Source: Hyphomonas sp. (GTDB lineage: Bacteria > Pseudomonadota > Alphaproteobacteria > Caulobacterales > Hyphomonadaceae). Taken from it: a DNA stretch of 64,000 nt. A program made the translations under genes and the position numbers. Under the pieces are notes generated by a model. It was not told where the DNA came from. It made no database searches and saw only the letters and a program-made list of their open reading frames with translations. Positions 51,423-60,481 of the stretch are shown in pieces (positions within the stretch are counted from its first letter, which is position 1; each line of letters starts with the position of its first letter). The stretch spans positions 310,001 through 374,000 of the forward strand of contig NZ_CP051230.1 in NCBI RefSeq assembly GCF_017792385.1. The letters are read 5' to 3'.

Positions 51423-51788
51423 TCAGACCAGCCCGACTTCTGCAAATTTGCTTTCCAGAATATCGGCATCGAACGGCTTCATGATGAATTCGTCCGCGCC
51501 TGAGCTCAATGCTTCATTGATGTGTTCGGCGTCATTTTCAATGGAGCAGAACACGACCAGCGGATGTTTGCCATTCTCCTCCCTCCGCAGGGCGCGCAGG
51601 AAATCCAGGCCATTCATGATGGGCATGTTCCAGTCCAGCAGGATCGCATCCGGCATTTGCTGGCGGCACTGGCGCATCGCATCAGCGCCGTCCCCGGCTT
51701 CCAGAACCTCGAATTTCAGGTCGCGCACGATCCGGGCCGCAACCTTGCGGACCACTCTGGAATCGTCAACGATCAGACAGGTTTTCAT
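51423..51788 (-). CDS. CheY-like single-domain response regulator
   Basis: This 121-residue receiver protein has Asp8/Asp9 in CLIVDDSRV, the phosphoacceptor Asp52 in AILLDWNMP, Ser82 in VVFCSIEN and Lys104 in FIMKPF. No output domain is attached. The ATG at 51788 has GGGA six bases upstream. It lies between chpT and cheR on the same strand, so the three may be one unit. Whether it is a ChpT phosphate acceptor (like CpdR) or a flagellar/Che regulator cannot be told from sequence. Confidence 0.93.
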   Translation of the reverse strand: MKTCLIVDDSRVVRKVAARIVRDLKFEVLEAGDGADAMRQCRQQMPDAILLDWNMPIMNGLDFLRALRREENGKHPLVVFCSIENDAEHINEALSSGADEFIMKPFDADILESKFAEVGLV

Positions 51789-51876
51789 CACGTGTCCCGT
51801 GCGCAGCAAATCAGATCGGAATCTGGCGGACCCCGGTTAAGAAAGTCCTGCCAAAGTGTAAATATCCGGCCGGTGG

Positions 51877-52518
51877 TCAGCCTTCGGCGCGAATGCCGGC
51901 GGCCATGATGATGACGCTCTCATCGCCTTCACTGGCGGTCAGTTCCCCACCCAGCCCGTCGCAGATGATCTTGGCGAACAGGGGCTGGATATTCTCTGGC
52001 CGCCAGCCATCCTCGGGCTCGATACCCTTGATGCCATTGCCGATATCCGGCCGCAACCGGGCGCGATTGCCCTTGCAGGTCAGCGCAATCGTCAGCCCGA
52101 CCGGCTCGTTCCGGATGCGCACATGGATCACACCGCCGCGTGGTAGGCAATCAATGCCCATCATCACCAGATTCATCATCATCCGCACATGCGAGAAGCT
52201 CAGATGATCGGTCTGGATATCGAATTCTATGCTGGGGCGGTGACTGGCGACAAAATTCTCGGTGATCTTGCGCGCTTCATGGATGTCTGCTGCCCCGGCA
52301 TTCAGGCCGATGGAGCCGAAGGCATAGCGCAGGAACTGGATCCGCGCGCCGGCCTTTTCCGCGCCGTCATGCAGCAGCGCCTCGGCCTGGGCCTTCATCT
52401 CCACGTCGCCGGGATCATTCATCAGGTCCAGCGCATTGGTAACCGATGACACCGGCGAGACCAGATCATGGCAGATGCGCGAAGCGATATACGCGGACAG
52501 GCGTGCTGGATCGATCAT
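51877..52518 (-). CDS. chpT: Histidine phosphotransferase ChpT
   Basis: This 213-residue dimeric phosphotransferase is of the ChpT family. The N-terminal helical hairpin contains SRICHDLVSPVSSVTNAL, where His17 is the likely phosphorylated residue. The C-terminal part is an ATPase-like Bergerat fold that lacks ATP-binding motifs. In Caulobacter ChpT carries phosphate from the kinase CckA to the cell-cycle regulators CtrA and CpdR, and this protein should do the same. No signal peptide. It is followed by a receiver gene and cheR. Confidence 0.88.
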   Translation of the reverse strand: MIDPARLSAYIASRICHDLVSPVSSVTNALDLMNDPGDVEMKAQAEALLHDGAEKAGARIQFLRYAFGSIGLNAGAADIHEARKITENFVASHRPSIEFDIQTDHLSFSHVRMMMNLVMMGIDCLPRGGVIHVRIRNEPVGLTIALTCKGNRARLRPDIGNGIKGIEPEDGWRPENIQPLFAKIICDGLGGELTASEGDESVIIMAAGIRAEG

Positions 52519-52600
52519 GAATAGGTCAGCCCCGTGCTGGAATTCGGATTTCGCGCAGGATTGTGTGAGCCGCCCGGCGTGTCAATCAATGCTGTATGAA

Positions 52601-52861
52601 CTATTGGCGATATTCCACATTCCGCTCGGTCGTGTCTTCCGGGCGTTCAATGTCGTCATAGCCATGGCGGGCGCTATGGAATGTCAGCAGGAACAGGCCG
52701 ATCGACAGGCCGAGCGTCAGCACTCCGCCGAGCACATAGGCCATCCAGCCATGCCCTGACAGTCCATCTGCATTGCTCTCCCAGAGACGGGAAATGCCCC
52801 ACAGCATGGCGCCCAGAACAACAAAGCTGGCAACAATCCACAGGATCAGTTTACGCGACAT
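52601..52861 (-). CDS. Small membrane protein, two helices
   Basis: This 86-residue protein has two transmembrane segments (KLILWIVASFVVLGAMLWGI and WMAYVLGGVLTLGLSIGLFLL) and a charged C-terminal tail (DDIERPEDTTERNVEYRQ). I prefer the ATG at 52861, which has AGG eight bases upstream; 52867 also works. No family recognised. It sits between chpT and ydbL on the same strand. Confidence 0.7.
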   Translation of the reverse strand: MSRKLILWIVASFVVLGAMLWGISRLWESNADGLSGHGWMAYVLGGVLTLGLSIGLFLLTFHSARHGYDDIERPEDTTERNVEYRQ

Positions 52862-52896
52862 GGGCATGACCTACGCCGAGTGGGCCCGGAAACAAG

Positions 52897-53244
52897 CTAT
52901 TTCTGTTTCCAGGAGCCGCTGGCATCCATGTAGTACTGGCCGGGGCGGAGCTTGGCGATCTGTTTCTCACCGGTGATGCGCGCCACTTCAGCGACAGTCG
53001 TGCCGGTCTCGGCCGCGACTTCGGCATATTTTGCCGCGCGCTTGTTGTTGATTTCCTGAACCCGTCGAATCAGAGCGGGGTCAGCTGATCCAACCACGCC
53101 GAGGCGTCCGTCGATGCGCTCGCCGACCTGGCCGGCTTCAATGGCTGCATCAATGACCGGGTCGCCGGCCCAGGCTGCCGGTGCCAGCGTTGCCAGACCG
53201 AATGCCAGTGCGATGGCTGCGAAAAGGGTGCGAAGGGATTTCAT
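52897..53244 (-). CDS. ydbL: YdbL-family periplasmic protein (DUF1318)
   Basis: This 115-residue exported protein has signal peptide MKSLRTLFAAIALAFGLATLA and a mature helical domain with DGRLGVVGSADPALIRRVQEIN, NNKRAAKYAEVA and ARITGEKQIAKLRPGQYYMD; these segments define YdbL/DUF1318. E. coli YdbL is encoded with YnbE and YdbH and helps the assembly of that lipid-transport bridge. GGAGAC lies six bases before the ATG at 53244. It is third in the ydbH-ynbE-ydbL order here. Confidence 0.88.
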   Translation of the reverse strand: MKSLRTLFAAIALAFGLATLAPAAWAGDPVIDAAIEAGQVGERIDGRLGVVGSADPALIRRVQEINNKRAAKYAEVAAETGTTVAEVARITGEKQIAKLRPGQYYMDASGSWKQK

Positions 53245-53270
53245 CGTTTCGTCTCCGGTATTCGCCATGT

Positions 53271-53462
53271 CTAGAACAGATCGGGGTTGTCGGCGATCAG
53301 GTCCTCGACTTCCTTGTCGAGGATCACGCGGACTTCCTGGGTGATGTTGACGTTCAGGTCGATCTTGATCGGCTTGTCGGACGGTTCGATGCGGACCGTC
53401 GGCGTGCAGGCGACGAGCGCCGCAACGCCTGCGCCGGCCAGCAGGACTTTTGCATAATTCAT
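53271..53462 (-). CDS. ynbE: YnbE-family lipoprotein
   Basis: This 63-residue outer-membrane lipoprotein has lipobox ALVAC (Cys near residue 19), then TPTVRIEPSDKPIKIDLNVNI and a short tail. This is the YnbE family. In E. coli YnbE is the outer-membrane partner of YdbH and its beta strands join the YdbH bridge. The short length is normal. I chose ATG 53462; the frame is open upstream to 53507 without a signal sequence. It lies between ydbH and ydbL. Confidence 0.88.
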   Translation of the reverse strand: MNYAKVLLAGAGVAALVACTPTVRIEPSDKPIKIDLNVNITQEVRVILDKEVEDLIADNPDLF

Positions 53463-53537
53463 CAGGATTCGCTCCTCAGGGTTCGGGGGGACCATGACAC
53501 AGACCACCTTAACGTCAATGAAGTTGGCCGTTGTCCC

Positions 53538-56500
53538 CTATTCAGTTTCCTCCAGCCGCTTGGCTTTCACCTGCTCCACCACGGCGTCGGTCAGCCCCTT
53601 CTGACTGGTATAATACTGTGTGTTGCGCAGCAGTTCCGCCAACGCCGAATTGACGGTGATATCGAACAGGAAGGGCTGGCCGGTCACCAATTGGTCGCCC
53701 TTGCCATAGGAGATGCCCCGGCGGCTCTTGCCCTCCAGGATAAGCGAGATGGTCATGCGGTCTCGTACATTCCCATCCAGTCCCAGTTCCAGCACGGTGA
53801 AGTCGAAATCCTTCAGGGCCTCGAACGCCATGCGCACATTGTCATCCGCCGCGGCCGCAGAGTCGCCTGTTGATCCCGCATAGGATAGATGCCCGCCCTG
53901 CGCATCTGCCTTCAGGCGAGCGTCGCGCACCATGACCTGCGTGCCGTCGACATCGATGGGAAACCGGCCGGACACCGTGCCGGTGGCCTGTGTATTCGGC
54001 AGTTTGAGGATTTCCACCAGCCGCGCGAGTTCGATGCCCTCGGCGGTAACCTCCACCCGCTGGGTCTCAGCACCAAGCGTCCATGTGAAGGCTGGCAAGG
54101 CCAGTTCGCCACCGGCGAACGGGAAGGATGCACTGTCGACCCGGAACTCGGATCCGTCGACCAGATGGAATACCACCTGTCCGTTTTCCAGCGGTACGCC
54201 CGGATTGAGGCTGGCCACGGATATGACCTGGCCCGGCGCAGTGGTCAGGGACATCAGGTCGCTGAAGGTCACCGTGCCGTTGACGCCCTGAACCCGGCCA
54301 AGCCGTGTGGTCTGGAAGCCGAACTCCGACACCGAAACCTCGCCGGTCCCATCCAGGCTTCCTGAGGCGATGTCGAACCGGGCCGATGCCAGCAAATGGC
54401 CGCGCGCATCGGTGAACACGCCGCGCAACCTGTCAGACAGACGCCAGGGCTGCAGCCCCCCCGGCTGGAATTCCAGGTCACGGCTCTCGATCGCCGCCAT
54501 CCCGTTCAGATTGCTCACATCCAGTTTCAGCAGCGTATCCGCCACGGTGATTCCGTTGGAGACAAGCCGCAACGGGCCCACCATTTCCAGCTGGCTTCCC
54601 TGAAGGGTCGCTGTCAGGTCTGCGGTCATGGGCTGGTAAAGGGGATCCTCCCGCAAGTCCCGGATCACCACCCCGTCGGCGCTGAGGCTGCCATCGATCC
54701 CGCTTTTCGGCAGCGTGGCGTCGAAGCGGAAGTCACTGGAGCTGACCCGGGCGGGGATCAGGGAACCGCTGAAGCGGGTGTCTCCCAGCCGGGCTGAAAT
54801 GATCGGGGACGCATTCCGGCGGGTCGCCATCCCAAGCCGCAGCTGTGCGCCTTCAATGCCCAGCGTGCTGTCTTCCAGCTCGAGCGACAAGGTGATTGCA
54901 TCCGCCACTGCGGACAGGCTGACCGTATCACCTCCGGCCCAGTCCATAACAGCATTGCGGAATGCAATGCTCCCGGTGCTGGAGGAAAACGCCACAGGCA
55001 TGGTGAGGTCGCCAAGGCGCGCACTGCCGGACAGACCTGCCTTCCCGGGAGTCAGGAAATGCCGGGTCTCCGGACAGATCGGGGCACGGAAGGCCCCGAA
55101 GGACACACCGCCGAAACCGACCCCTTCACTGTCCAGGATGAGGCAGGACTGCCCCGGTGTGGACACCTGAAGGCCATCCTTCGCGGATGCCAGGATGAGA
55201 TCGCCTGACACGGTCGAGTCCGACAGGTCCAGACCGGCAATATTGCCCGCAACGCCGAGACGTCCCGACGCGGTCAGGTCGATCCCGCCATCCTCGGTCC
55301 GCGCATAGTCGAGCGTCTCCAGGTTTGCCGAAAACACCCGTCCCCCCGCAGCCCAGGGCGCGAGAGAGATGTCATTGGCCTTCAGATGCGACAGGCCAGC
55401 CTGCCCCATGGACAGATCGAGCGTGGCTGCCATGGCCGGCAGACCGCCGCCGCGCGCCGACACAGCGCCCCGAATGGACCGCTCCGCCTCCGCCCAGACC
55501 AGCCAGTGCCCGGATGGTGGCGGTGCAATATCGACCACCAGGGCCGACGCGGCATTCAGCTCCACCGGACCGGCCGACAGGATCGACCATTGGCCCGCCT
55601 CCTGCGTAACCGTCAGCGGCAGCTCCGCGTTGAATTTGACCAGCGCGCGGCGCAACGCAGCGGCGAGGCTGGCCTCATGAGCTGCGAACAGGTCCGGCAG
55701 GCTGAGTCGCGCCACCAGATCATCCAGCGTGGCGGCGCCGAGCCCTGCTTCGGCGGCTCGCAGTCGGCCCTCCACCTTCAGGCCGGCAGCAGGTGTCCTT
55801 GACAGGGTGGCCGACAAATCGACCGTGCTGGCGCGCCCCTGTGCGATCTGCACTTCTGCAGCCGACAGCAGCACCGGCCCGACCACGTCTCCGGACGCTC
55901 CGTCCAGGTGCACTTCGAAATCCACGTCCCGCGCGGCAATCGAACTGCCCGACAATTTGGATACGCGTGCTTCGGCCGACGCCTGACGAATGGCATCCAG
56001 GACGGCATTTGCGTCGGCGGACGGCAACCGGTCCAGAACGGCACGCCCGGCTCCGCTGGCCTGCGACAGCGCATAGCCGCCCCACGCCCCTTCAGACAGG
56101 TCGGCATCCCAAACGATCTGGGTGTCGCCCTCCCCTGAAAGCGGTGCCTCCAGCAACAGGGTCAGCTGAACATCCCGTGCGCGAGCGCCGCGCACATCCG
56201 CTTCCGACAGATCAAGAAAGGCCTCCCCCTCCAACTGCCCGTCACGGCTGACGAGTTCCACTCGTCCTTCGGACCAGATCAGTGTGCCTTCCGGTCCGGA
56301 CAGCGAAACCGGGTCGAGCACCAGCTGCAGCTCGCCGGACCGGGGAAACTCTCCCTCAAGGTCGATGGACGCGCCAATCTCCCCCGCGCTTGTGACAAGG
56401 ATCACGCGTCCGTCCGCAATCTTCACTGGCGGCAGCGCCCCGCCACCGCCTTCGCCGGACCCGCCAACGGATTCAAGGCCGTGAAAGCGAATGCCGCGCT

Positions 56501-56876
56501 CGTCCAGCGTGCCCCGCAATTCCGGTCCGGTAACCGTCACGCCTGACAGCGATGGCGTCCAGCCTTTCCATGCCAGATCGGCCACCACCTCGTCTGCGGA
56601 AAACGGCGTTGCCTCGCCGGCCATGACGCGCACCCCGGAAATCACTGCGCCGCCGGGGCCCAGCCGCTCGAAATTCGCCTCACAGACGAGGGCGTTGTCA
56701 TGGCACCACTGTGCCAACGCCTGGCGGGCAATGTATTTCCGGCCCAGCCAGCCCAACGCCGCAAACAGAAGCAACAGGACCAGCAGGGCTAACACCAGCC
56801 ATCGCCCCCAATTCAGGCGGCGTTTGCCCGGTTTCGAGCCTTCGACCTCTAAATCTTTGTAATGTGGCGTATTCAC
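53538..56876 (-). CDS. ydbH: YdbH-family intermembrane lipid-transport bridge (AsmA-like superfamily)
   Basis: This 1112-residue protein has one N-terminal transmembrane helix (LVLALLVLLLLFAALGWL) and a long beta-rich repeat body. The C-terminal region (GTVSGRFPIDVDGTQVMVRDARL and DFDFTVLELGLDGNVRDRMTISL) is that of the YdbH/DUF2943-type AsmA-like proteins. Such proteins form a periplasm-spanning groove that carries phospholipids to the outer membrane. With ynbE and ydbL directly downstream on the same strand it makes the complete known module. It is divergent from the M23 peptidase gene. Confidence 0.88.
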   Translation of the reverse strand: MNTPHYKDLEVEGSKPGKRRLNWGRWLVLALLVLLLLFAALGWLGRKYIARQALAQWCHDNALVCEANFERLGPGGAVISGVRVMAGEATPFSADEVVADLAWKGWTPSLSGVTVTGPELRGTLDERGIRFHGLESVGGSGEGGGGALPPVKIADGRVILVTSAGEIGASIDLEGEFPRSGELQLVLDPVSLSGPEGTLIWSEGRVELVSRDGQLEGEAFLDLSEADVRGARARDVQLTLLLEAPLSGEGDTQIVWDADLSEGAWGGYALSQASGAGRAVLDRLPSADANAVLDAIRQASAEARVSKLSGSSIAARDVDFEVHLDGASGDVVGPVLLSAAEVQIAQGRASTVDLSATLSRTPAAGLKVEGRLRAAEAGLGAATLDDLVARLSLPDLFAAHEASLAAALRRALVKFNAELPLTVTQEAGQWSILSAGPVELNAASALVVDIAPPPSGHWLVWAEAERSIRGAVSARGGGLPAMAATLDLSMGQAGLSHLKANDISLAPWAAGGRVFSANLETLDYARTEDGGIDLTASGRLGVAGNIAGLDLSDSTVSGDLILASAKDGLQVSTPGQSCLILDSEGVGFGGVSFGAFRAPICPETRHFLTPGKAGLSGSARLGDLTMPVAFSSSTGSIAFRNAVMDWAGGDTVSLSAVADAITLSLELEDSTLGIEGAQLRLGMATRRNASPIISARLGDTRFSGSLIPARVSSSDFRFDATLPKSGIDGSLSADGVVIRDLREDPLYQPMTADLTATLQGSQLEMVGPLRLVSNGITVADTLLKLDVSNLNGMAAIESRDLEFQPGGLQPWRLSDRLRGVFTDARGHLLASARFDIASGSLDGTGEVSVSEFGFQTTRLGRVQGVNGTVTFSDLMSLTTAPGQVISVASLNPGVPLENGQVVFHLVDGSEFRVDSASFPFAGGELALPAFTWTLGAETQRVEVTAEGIELARLVEILKLPNTQATGTVSGRFPIDVDGTQVMVRDARLKADAQGGHLSYAGSTGDSAAAADDNVRMAFEALKDFDFTVLELGLDGNVRDRMTISLILEGKSRRGISYGKGDQLVTGQPFLFDITVNSALAELLRNTQYYTSQKGLTDAVVEQVKAKRLEETE

Positions 56877-57055
56877 TGATGCTTCCGGCTTGCTTCTTGC
56901 TTTGGATGGCTACTAGGATTTGTAGAGAAGCAAGAAGGCCAAAATGAGCAAAATGTCGTTTCTTAACGTCTAAACGGCATAAAAGGTCCTTCTGACATTC
57001 ACAGTCCTGAGAGACAAAGGTGCTGGGTGGCACTGGGAGTGAGGGAGAACACGGC

Positions 57056-58435
57056 ATGAGTCATGACGTGAAGACAGTCGAAACGGGCGCCGCCGAATCT
57101 CACCGATCGGTGTCGCATGGAGTGAAGAGTCTGGTCGTTCTGGGCCTGCTCGGATCTGCTTCCGCAATTCTGGGTCTCGTAACTGTCGGCCCGTCAAGCG
57201 AGTCCGGCGGCATGGGCGCAGCGCATGCCTCCCCGGCCCCGCCGCCGCTGGCCGCAACGCTGGTCTCGGCGACCGAATTTGAACCCGGCCTGGCCGCGCC
57301 TGAACGGATCAGCGACACGCTGAAACGCCGGGAAACCCTCACGGAACTCGTCACACGACTTGGCGCAGAGCCTGCCGACGCCGCGGCCGCACTGCACACG
57401 ATATACGAAAAGGAATATCTGGACCCGCGTCGGCTGCGTCCGGGCGTCAAGGCAGAGGCCTTCATTACTGAAGGCCAGCTGACCGCCCTGAACATCAGCG
57501 CCGATGCAGAGCGCAACCTGTTCATCACGCGCTCCGCCGAAGGTGGCTGGACCGCCAGCGAATTGAAGGCCCGGCTCAGCCCGACCTATCATCGCGTCGC
57601 CGCGCCGATCGAGACGTCGATCTATGATGCCGCCCGCAAGCTGGGCGCCGGCGATCAGCAGGTCGTCGACTTTGCCAGCGCCTTTGCCTATGACGTCGAT
57701 TTCCAACGCGAAATCCACCCCGGGGATTCCTTCGAAATGGTCTATGAGACCATGGTCGACGAGCGCGGCACGCCCGTGAAGAATGGCGAACTTGTCTTCG
57801 CCAAACTGAACGGAAAGGCCCTGACCCGCGGCTTTTACCGGTTCACGCCCAGCGATGACGGCGTTGCCGACTATTTTGACGAAAAAGGCGAAAGCGCCAC
57901 AAAATTCCTGATGAAGACGCCAATCAATGGGGCCCGGCTTTCCTCGTCTTTCGGGAACCGCCGCCATCCCATTTCGGGCTATACGCGCCTGCACAAGGGC
58001 ACCGATTTCGCAGCGCCCACCGGCACGCCGATCTATGCGGCAGGCAACGGTACGATCGAGCGCGCCAGCCGCTATGGCGGCTATGGCCACTATGTCCGCA
58101 TCAAGCATGCCAATGACTACAAGACGGCCTATGCCCACATGTCCCGCTACGGCCCGGGCGTGCGCGCCGGCAAGCGCGTCCGCCAAGGCGATGTGATCGG
58201 CTATGTCGGCTCGACGGGCGCCTCGACCGGACCCCACCTCCATTATGAGGTCTATATCAAGGGCAAGCCGGTGAATGCGATGACGCTGAAACTGCCCACG
58301 GGGCGCAAGCTGGCCGAGACCCCCGACATGCTGGCCGAATTCGAGATCCGCAAGGCCGAGATCGACGCCATCCGTACCCAGCAGGGTGCGCAGCTGGTCG
58401 CCGCTACGCCACTCTCGAACCCGCCATCACCATAA
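57056..58435 (+). CDS. M23-family metallopeptidase
   Basis: This 459-residue envelope peptidase has an N-terminal transmembrane or signal segment (SLVVLGLLGSASAILGLVTV, about 25-45). A middle domain (about 80-270) resembles the OapA/LysM-like region of LytM proteins. A C-terminal LytM/M23 domain (about 300-425) has GYTRLHKGTDFAAPTGTPIYA, with zinc ligands His and Asp in HKGTD, and GASTGPHLHYEVY with the H-x-H motif. Both motifs are intact, so it should be active in cleaving cell-wall peptides. It begins at ATG 57056. Confidence 0.93.
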   Translation: MSHDVKTVETGAAESHRSVSHGVKSLVVLGLLGSASAILGLVTVGPSSESGGMGAAHASPAPPPLAATLVSATEFEPGLAAPERISDTLKRRETLTELVTRLGAEPADAAAALHTIYEKEYLDPRRLRPGVKAEAFITEGQLTALNISADAERNLFITRSAEGGWTASELKARLSPTYHRVAAPIETSIYDAARKLGAGDQQVVDFASAFAYDVDFQREIHPGDSFEMVYETMVDERGTPVKNGELVFAKLNGKALTRGFYRFTPSDDGVADYFDEKGESATKFLMKTPINGARLSSSFGNRRHPISGYTRLHKGTDFAAPTGTPIYAAGNGTIERASRYGGYGHYVRIKHANDYKTAYAHMSRYGPGVRAGKRVRQGDVIGYVGSTGASTGPHLHYEVYIKGKPVNAMTLKLPTGRKLAETPDMLAEFEIRKAEIDAIRTQQGAQLVAATPLSNPPSP

Positions 58436-58459
58436 CATCAGGACGCCTCTGAACGGGCA

Positions 58460-60427
58460 TCAGTCCGCCGGGTGGTGCGCCTTGAGGAAGGCCAGCGTCT
58501 GTTTGAGCACGTCTGACCGCGCATAGGTCGACTGCAGGAAATGGTCTTCGCCATCCAGTTCGACAAAGGTGAAGTTCGGGCGATTTCCTGCGGCCTCACG
58601 CATTCGCGTGAATTGCTGGAATGGCACGCGTGTATCTTCCCGGCCATGCATCAACAGGACCGGCGCAGTCATTGCCGCAACCTGGCGGACCGGCATGATG
58701 GCCACACGGCTGGCCTCGTCCGAGAACCGGCCTGCCCCCAGCAGCGCCTCATAGTCATTATACGTATCGCTGTCTGGTGTGAATTCTGCAAGGCGCAGGA
58801 TCGGATCAGTTACACCATTGACAGAGATCGCACATTTCACTTGCGCCGCATCGCGGGCCGCCACCATCAGCGCGGAATATCCGCCATAGCTGCCCCCGGC
58901 AATGCAATAGCCGTCCGGCCTGGCAATGCCCTGCGCGACGGCCCAGGCGGCTCCGTCGATCACGTCATCGACCATCTTGCCGCCATACTCGCCATAGCCG
59001 GCAAAATGATGCGCCGACGTCGATCCCGTCGAGCCACGGAAATTGGGCCGCAGCACGGCGTAACCGGCTTCAGCATAGGCCCCAGACCACCAGTCAAACG
59101 CCGCCGTATCATGCGCGGCGGGGCCACCATGCGGCAAAACGATCAGAGGGAACGGGCCATCATCCAGCGTCTTGCCGGGCGGCAGCGTCACAAAGCCAGG
59201 AATGGTCAGCCCGTCGCGCGCTTCATACGAAATTGAAATGACATTGCCGACCGGTCGATTGACGAGATGGGACCCGGCGCTGCCAATGCTGCCCATCGTG
59301 CCGGCAGCGGCATCATAGACAAAGTAATCTGCGGGCCGCCCCGGTTCCGCCAGGGCGATGGCAATCTTGTTCCGGTCTGCGGTCCAGGATGAAATGGTCA
59401 GATGCTTGCCCGGCATGGCAGCTTCAATCGCTTCCTTCGCCTGTCCGAGTTCGGGAATGAGGAAAACCTGCTCGTCCCATTCCCCGCCATACTCCACACC
59501 GACCAGCGTGCCCGTATAGGGATCGATGATGGTGGCCGCAGCCCCTGCGCGCTTGTCCCCAATCATCACCGGTGAAATGGCACCATCCCGGAGGGACATG
59601 TAGTTGAGGCCGCGATTCTCGCCGCGTTCGATCCAGACGATCAGGTCTCCGACACTTTCTTCCAGCGCGATCAGGCTGAGATTCCGGACGTCGACATCGC
59701 TTTCGGAATGAATTTCCGTACGCCCCCGATAGACCGTGGAGGTGCCCAGATTGGTATCGCGCCGGTGCCGCGCGACTTCCCGTCCCGCCTGATCGAAAAC
59801 AACTTGAGCTGTATGTTTGGGAAACGTCTCGACCTTGCGGGACTTGCCGGTTTTCAAATTGACCGCGAAGGTACGCGGCAGCCAGCCTCCGGTAGCCTGG
59901 GTCGGCATGATGGTGCCGGACGTCGCGCCGCCATCATAGACCCAGCCAAGGGTCAGTACCTTTTCGGGATCCTGCGTCAGAAGCGAAACCACGTCCGATG
60001 TATCCACCATGCCGCGCATGTCATTCATCAGCATGGTCGACTTGCCGGACTTCACATCATAGGAGACCGCGCGCCAGACTTCGAATTCCCGCATGCCGCT
60101 TTGCGTCTGCAGACGCTCGAACACCCCGAAGCGGAAGATCAGCCGTTCATCACTCGTCCAGAAAAAATCCTTCAGACGATAGGTGGAATCCAGCCCGAGC
60201 AAGGCGGACTCGGTGGCGCCGGTCAGATCAAACACGCAGAGGGACGGCAAACCATTCGGGGCGCATTCGATGGCCAGACGCGTGCCGGTGGGCGACAGCT
60301 GAGGCGAGGCAATCCCGTCTGCGCGGCCATAGAGTTCCGCGATGGCGTTGGGGTCTGCCGACGCTGAATTCAGCCAAGCCGAAAGTGTGACCGCGATTGC
60401 AGCCAAGGTCCGGAAAATGAAATGCAA
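58460..60427 (-). CDS. S9-family (prolyl oligopeptidase) serine peptidase, TTG start
   Basis: This 655-residue exported peptidase has a signal peptide (MHFIFRTLAAIAVTLSA..ASA) and a seven-bladed propeller-like region. The C-terminal alpha/beta-hydrolase domain has GGSYGG (Ser513), HGREDTRV (Asp598) and GEDHF (His629), a full catalytic triad. I chose TTG 60427 because GGAGG lies five bases upstream and it starts right at the signal peptide; the open frame to 60478 has no such site. Family members cleave dipeptides or short peptides in the periplasm. Confidence 0.88.
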   Translation of the reverse strand: MHFIFRTLAAIAVTLSAWLNSASADPNAIAELYGRADGIASPQLSPTGTRLAIECAPNGLPSLCVFDLTGATESALLGLDSTYRLKDFFWTSDERLIFRFGVFERLQTQSGMREFEVWRAVSYDVKSGKSTMLMNDMRGMVDTSDVVSLLTQDPEKVLTLGWVYDGGATSGTIMPTQATGGWLPRTFAVNLKTGKSRKVETFPKHTAQVVFDQAGREVARHRRDTNLGTSTVYRGRTEIHSESDVDVRNLSLIALEESVGDLIVWIERGENRGLNYMSLRDGAISPVMIGDKRAGAAATIIDPYTGTLVGVEYGGEWDEQVFLIPELGQAKEAIEAAMPGKHLTISSWTADRNKIAIALAEPGRPADYFVYDAAAGTMGSIGSAGSHLVNRPVGNVISISYEARDGLTIPGFVTLPPGKTLDDGPFPLIVLPHGGPAAHDTAAFDWWSGAYAEAGYAVLRPNFRGSTGSTSAHHFAGYGEYGGKMVDDVIDGAAWAVAQGIARPDGYCIAGGSYGGYSALMVAARDAAQVKCAISVNGVTDPILRLAEFTPDSDTYNDYEALLGAGRFSDEASRVAIMPVRQVAAMTAPVLLMHGREDTRVPFQQFTRMREAAGNRPNFTFVELDGEDHFLQSTYARSDVLKQTLAFLKAHHPAD

Positions 60428-60481
60428 GATGGCCTCCCTGTTACCAGCGAGGCCACCATGAATTGCCGGAGCGATCAACCC

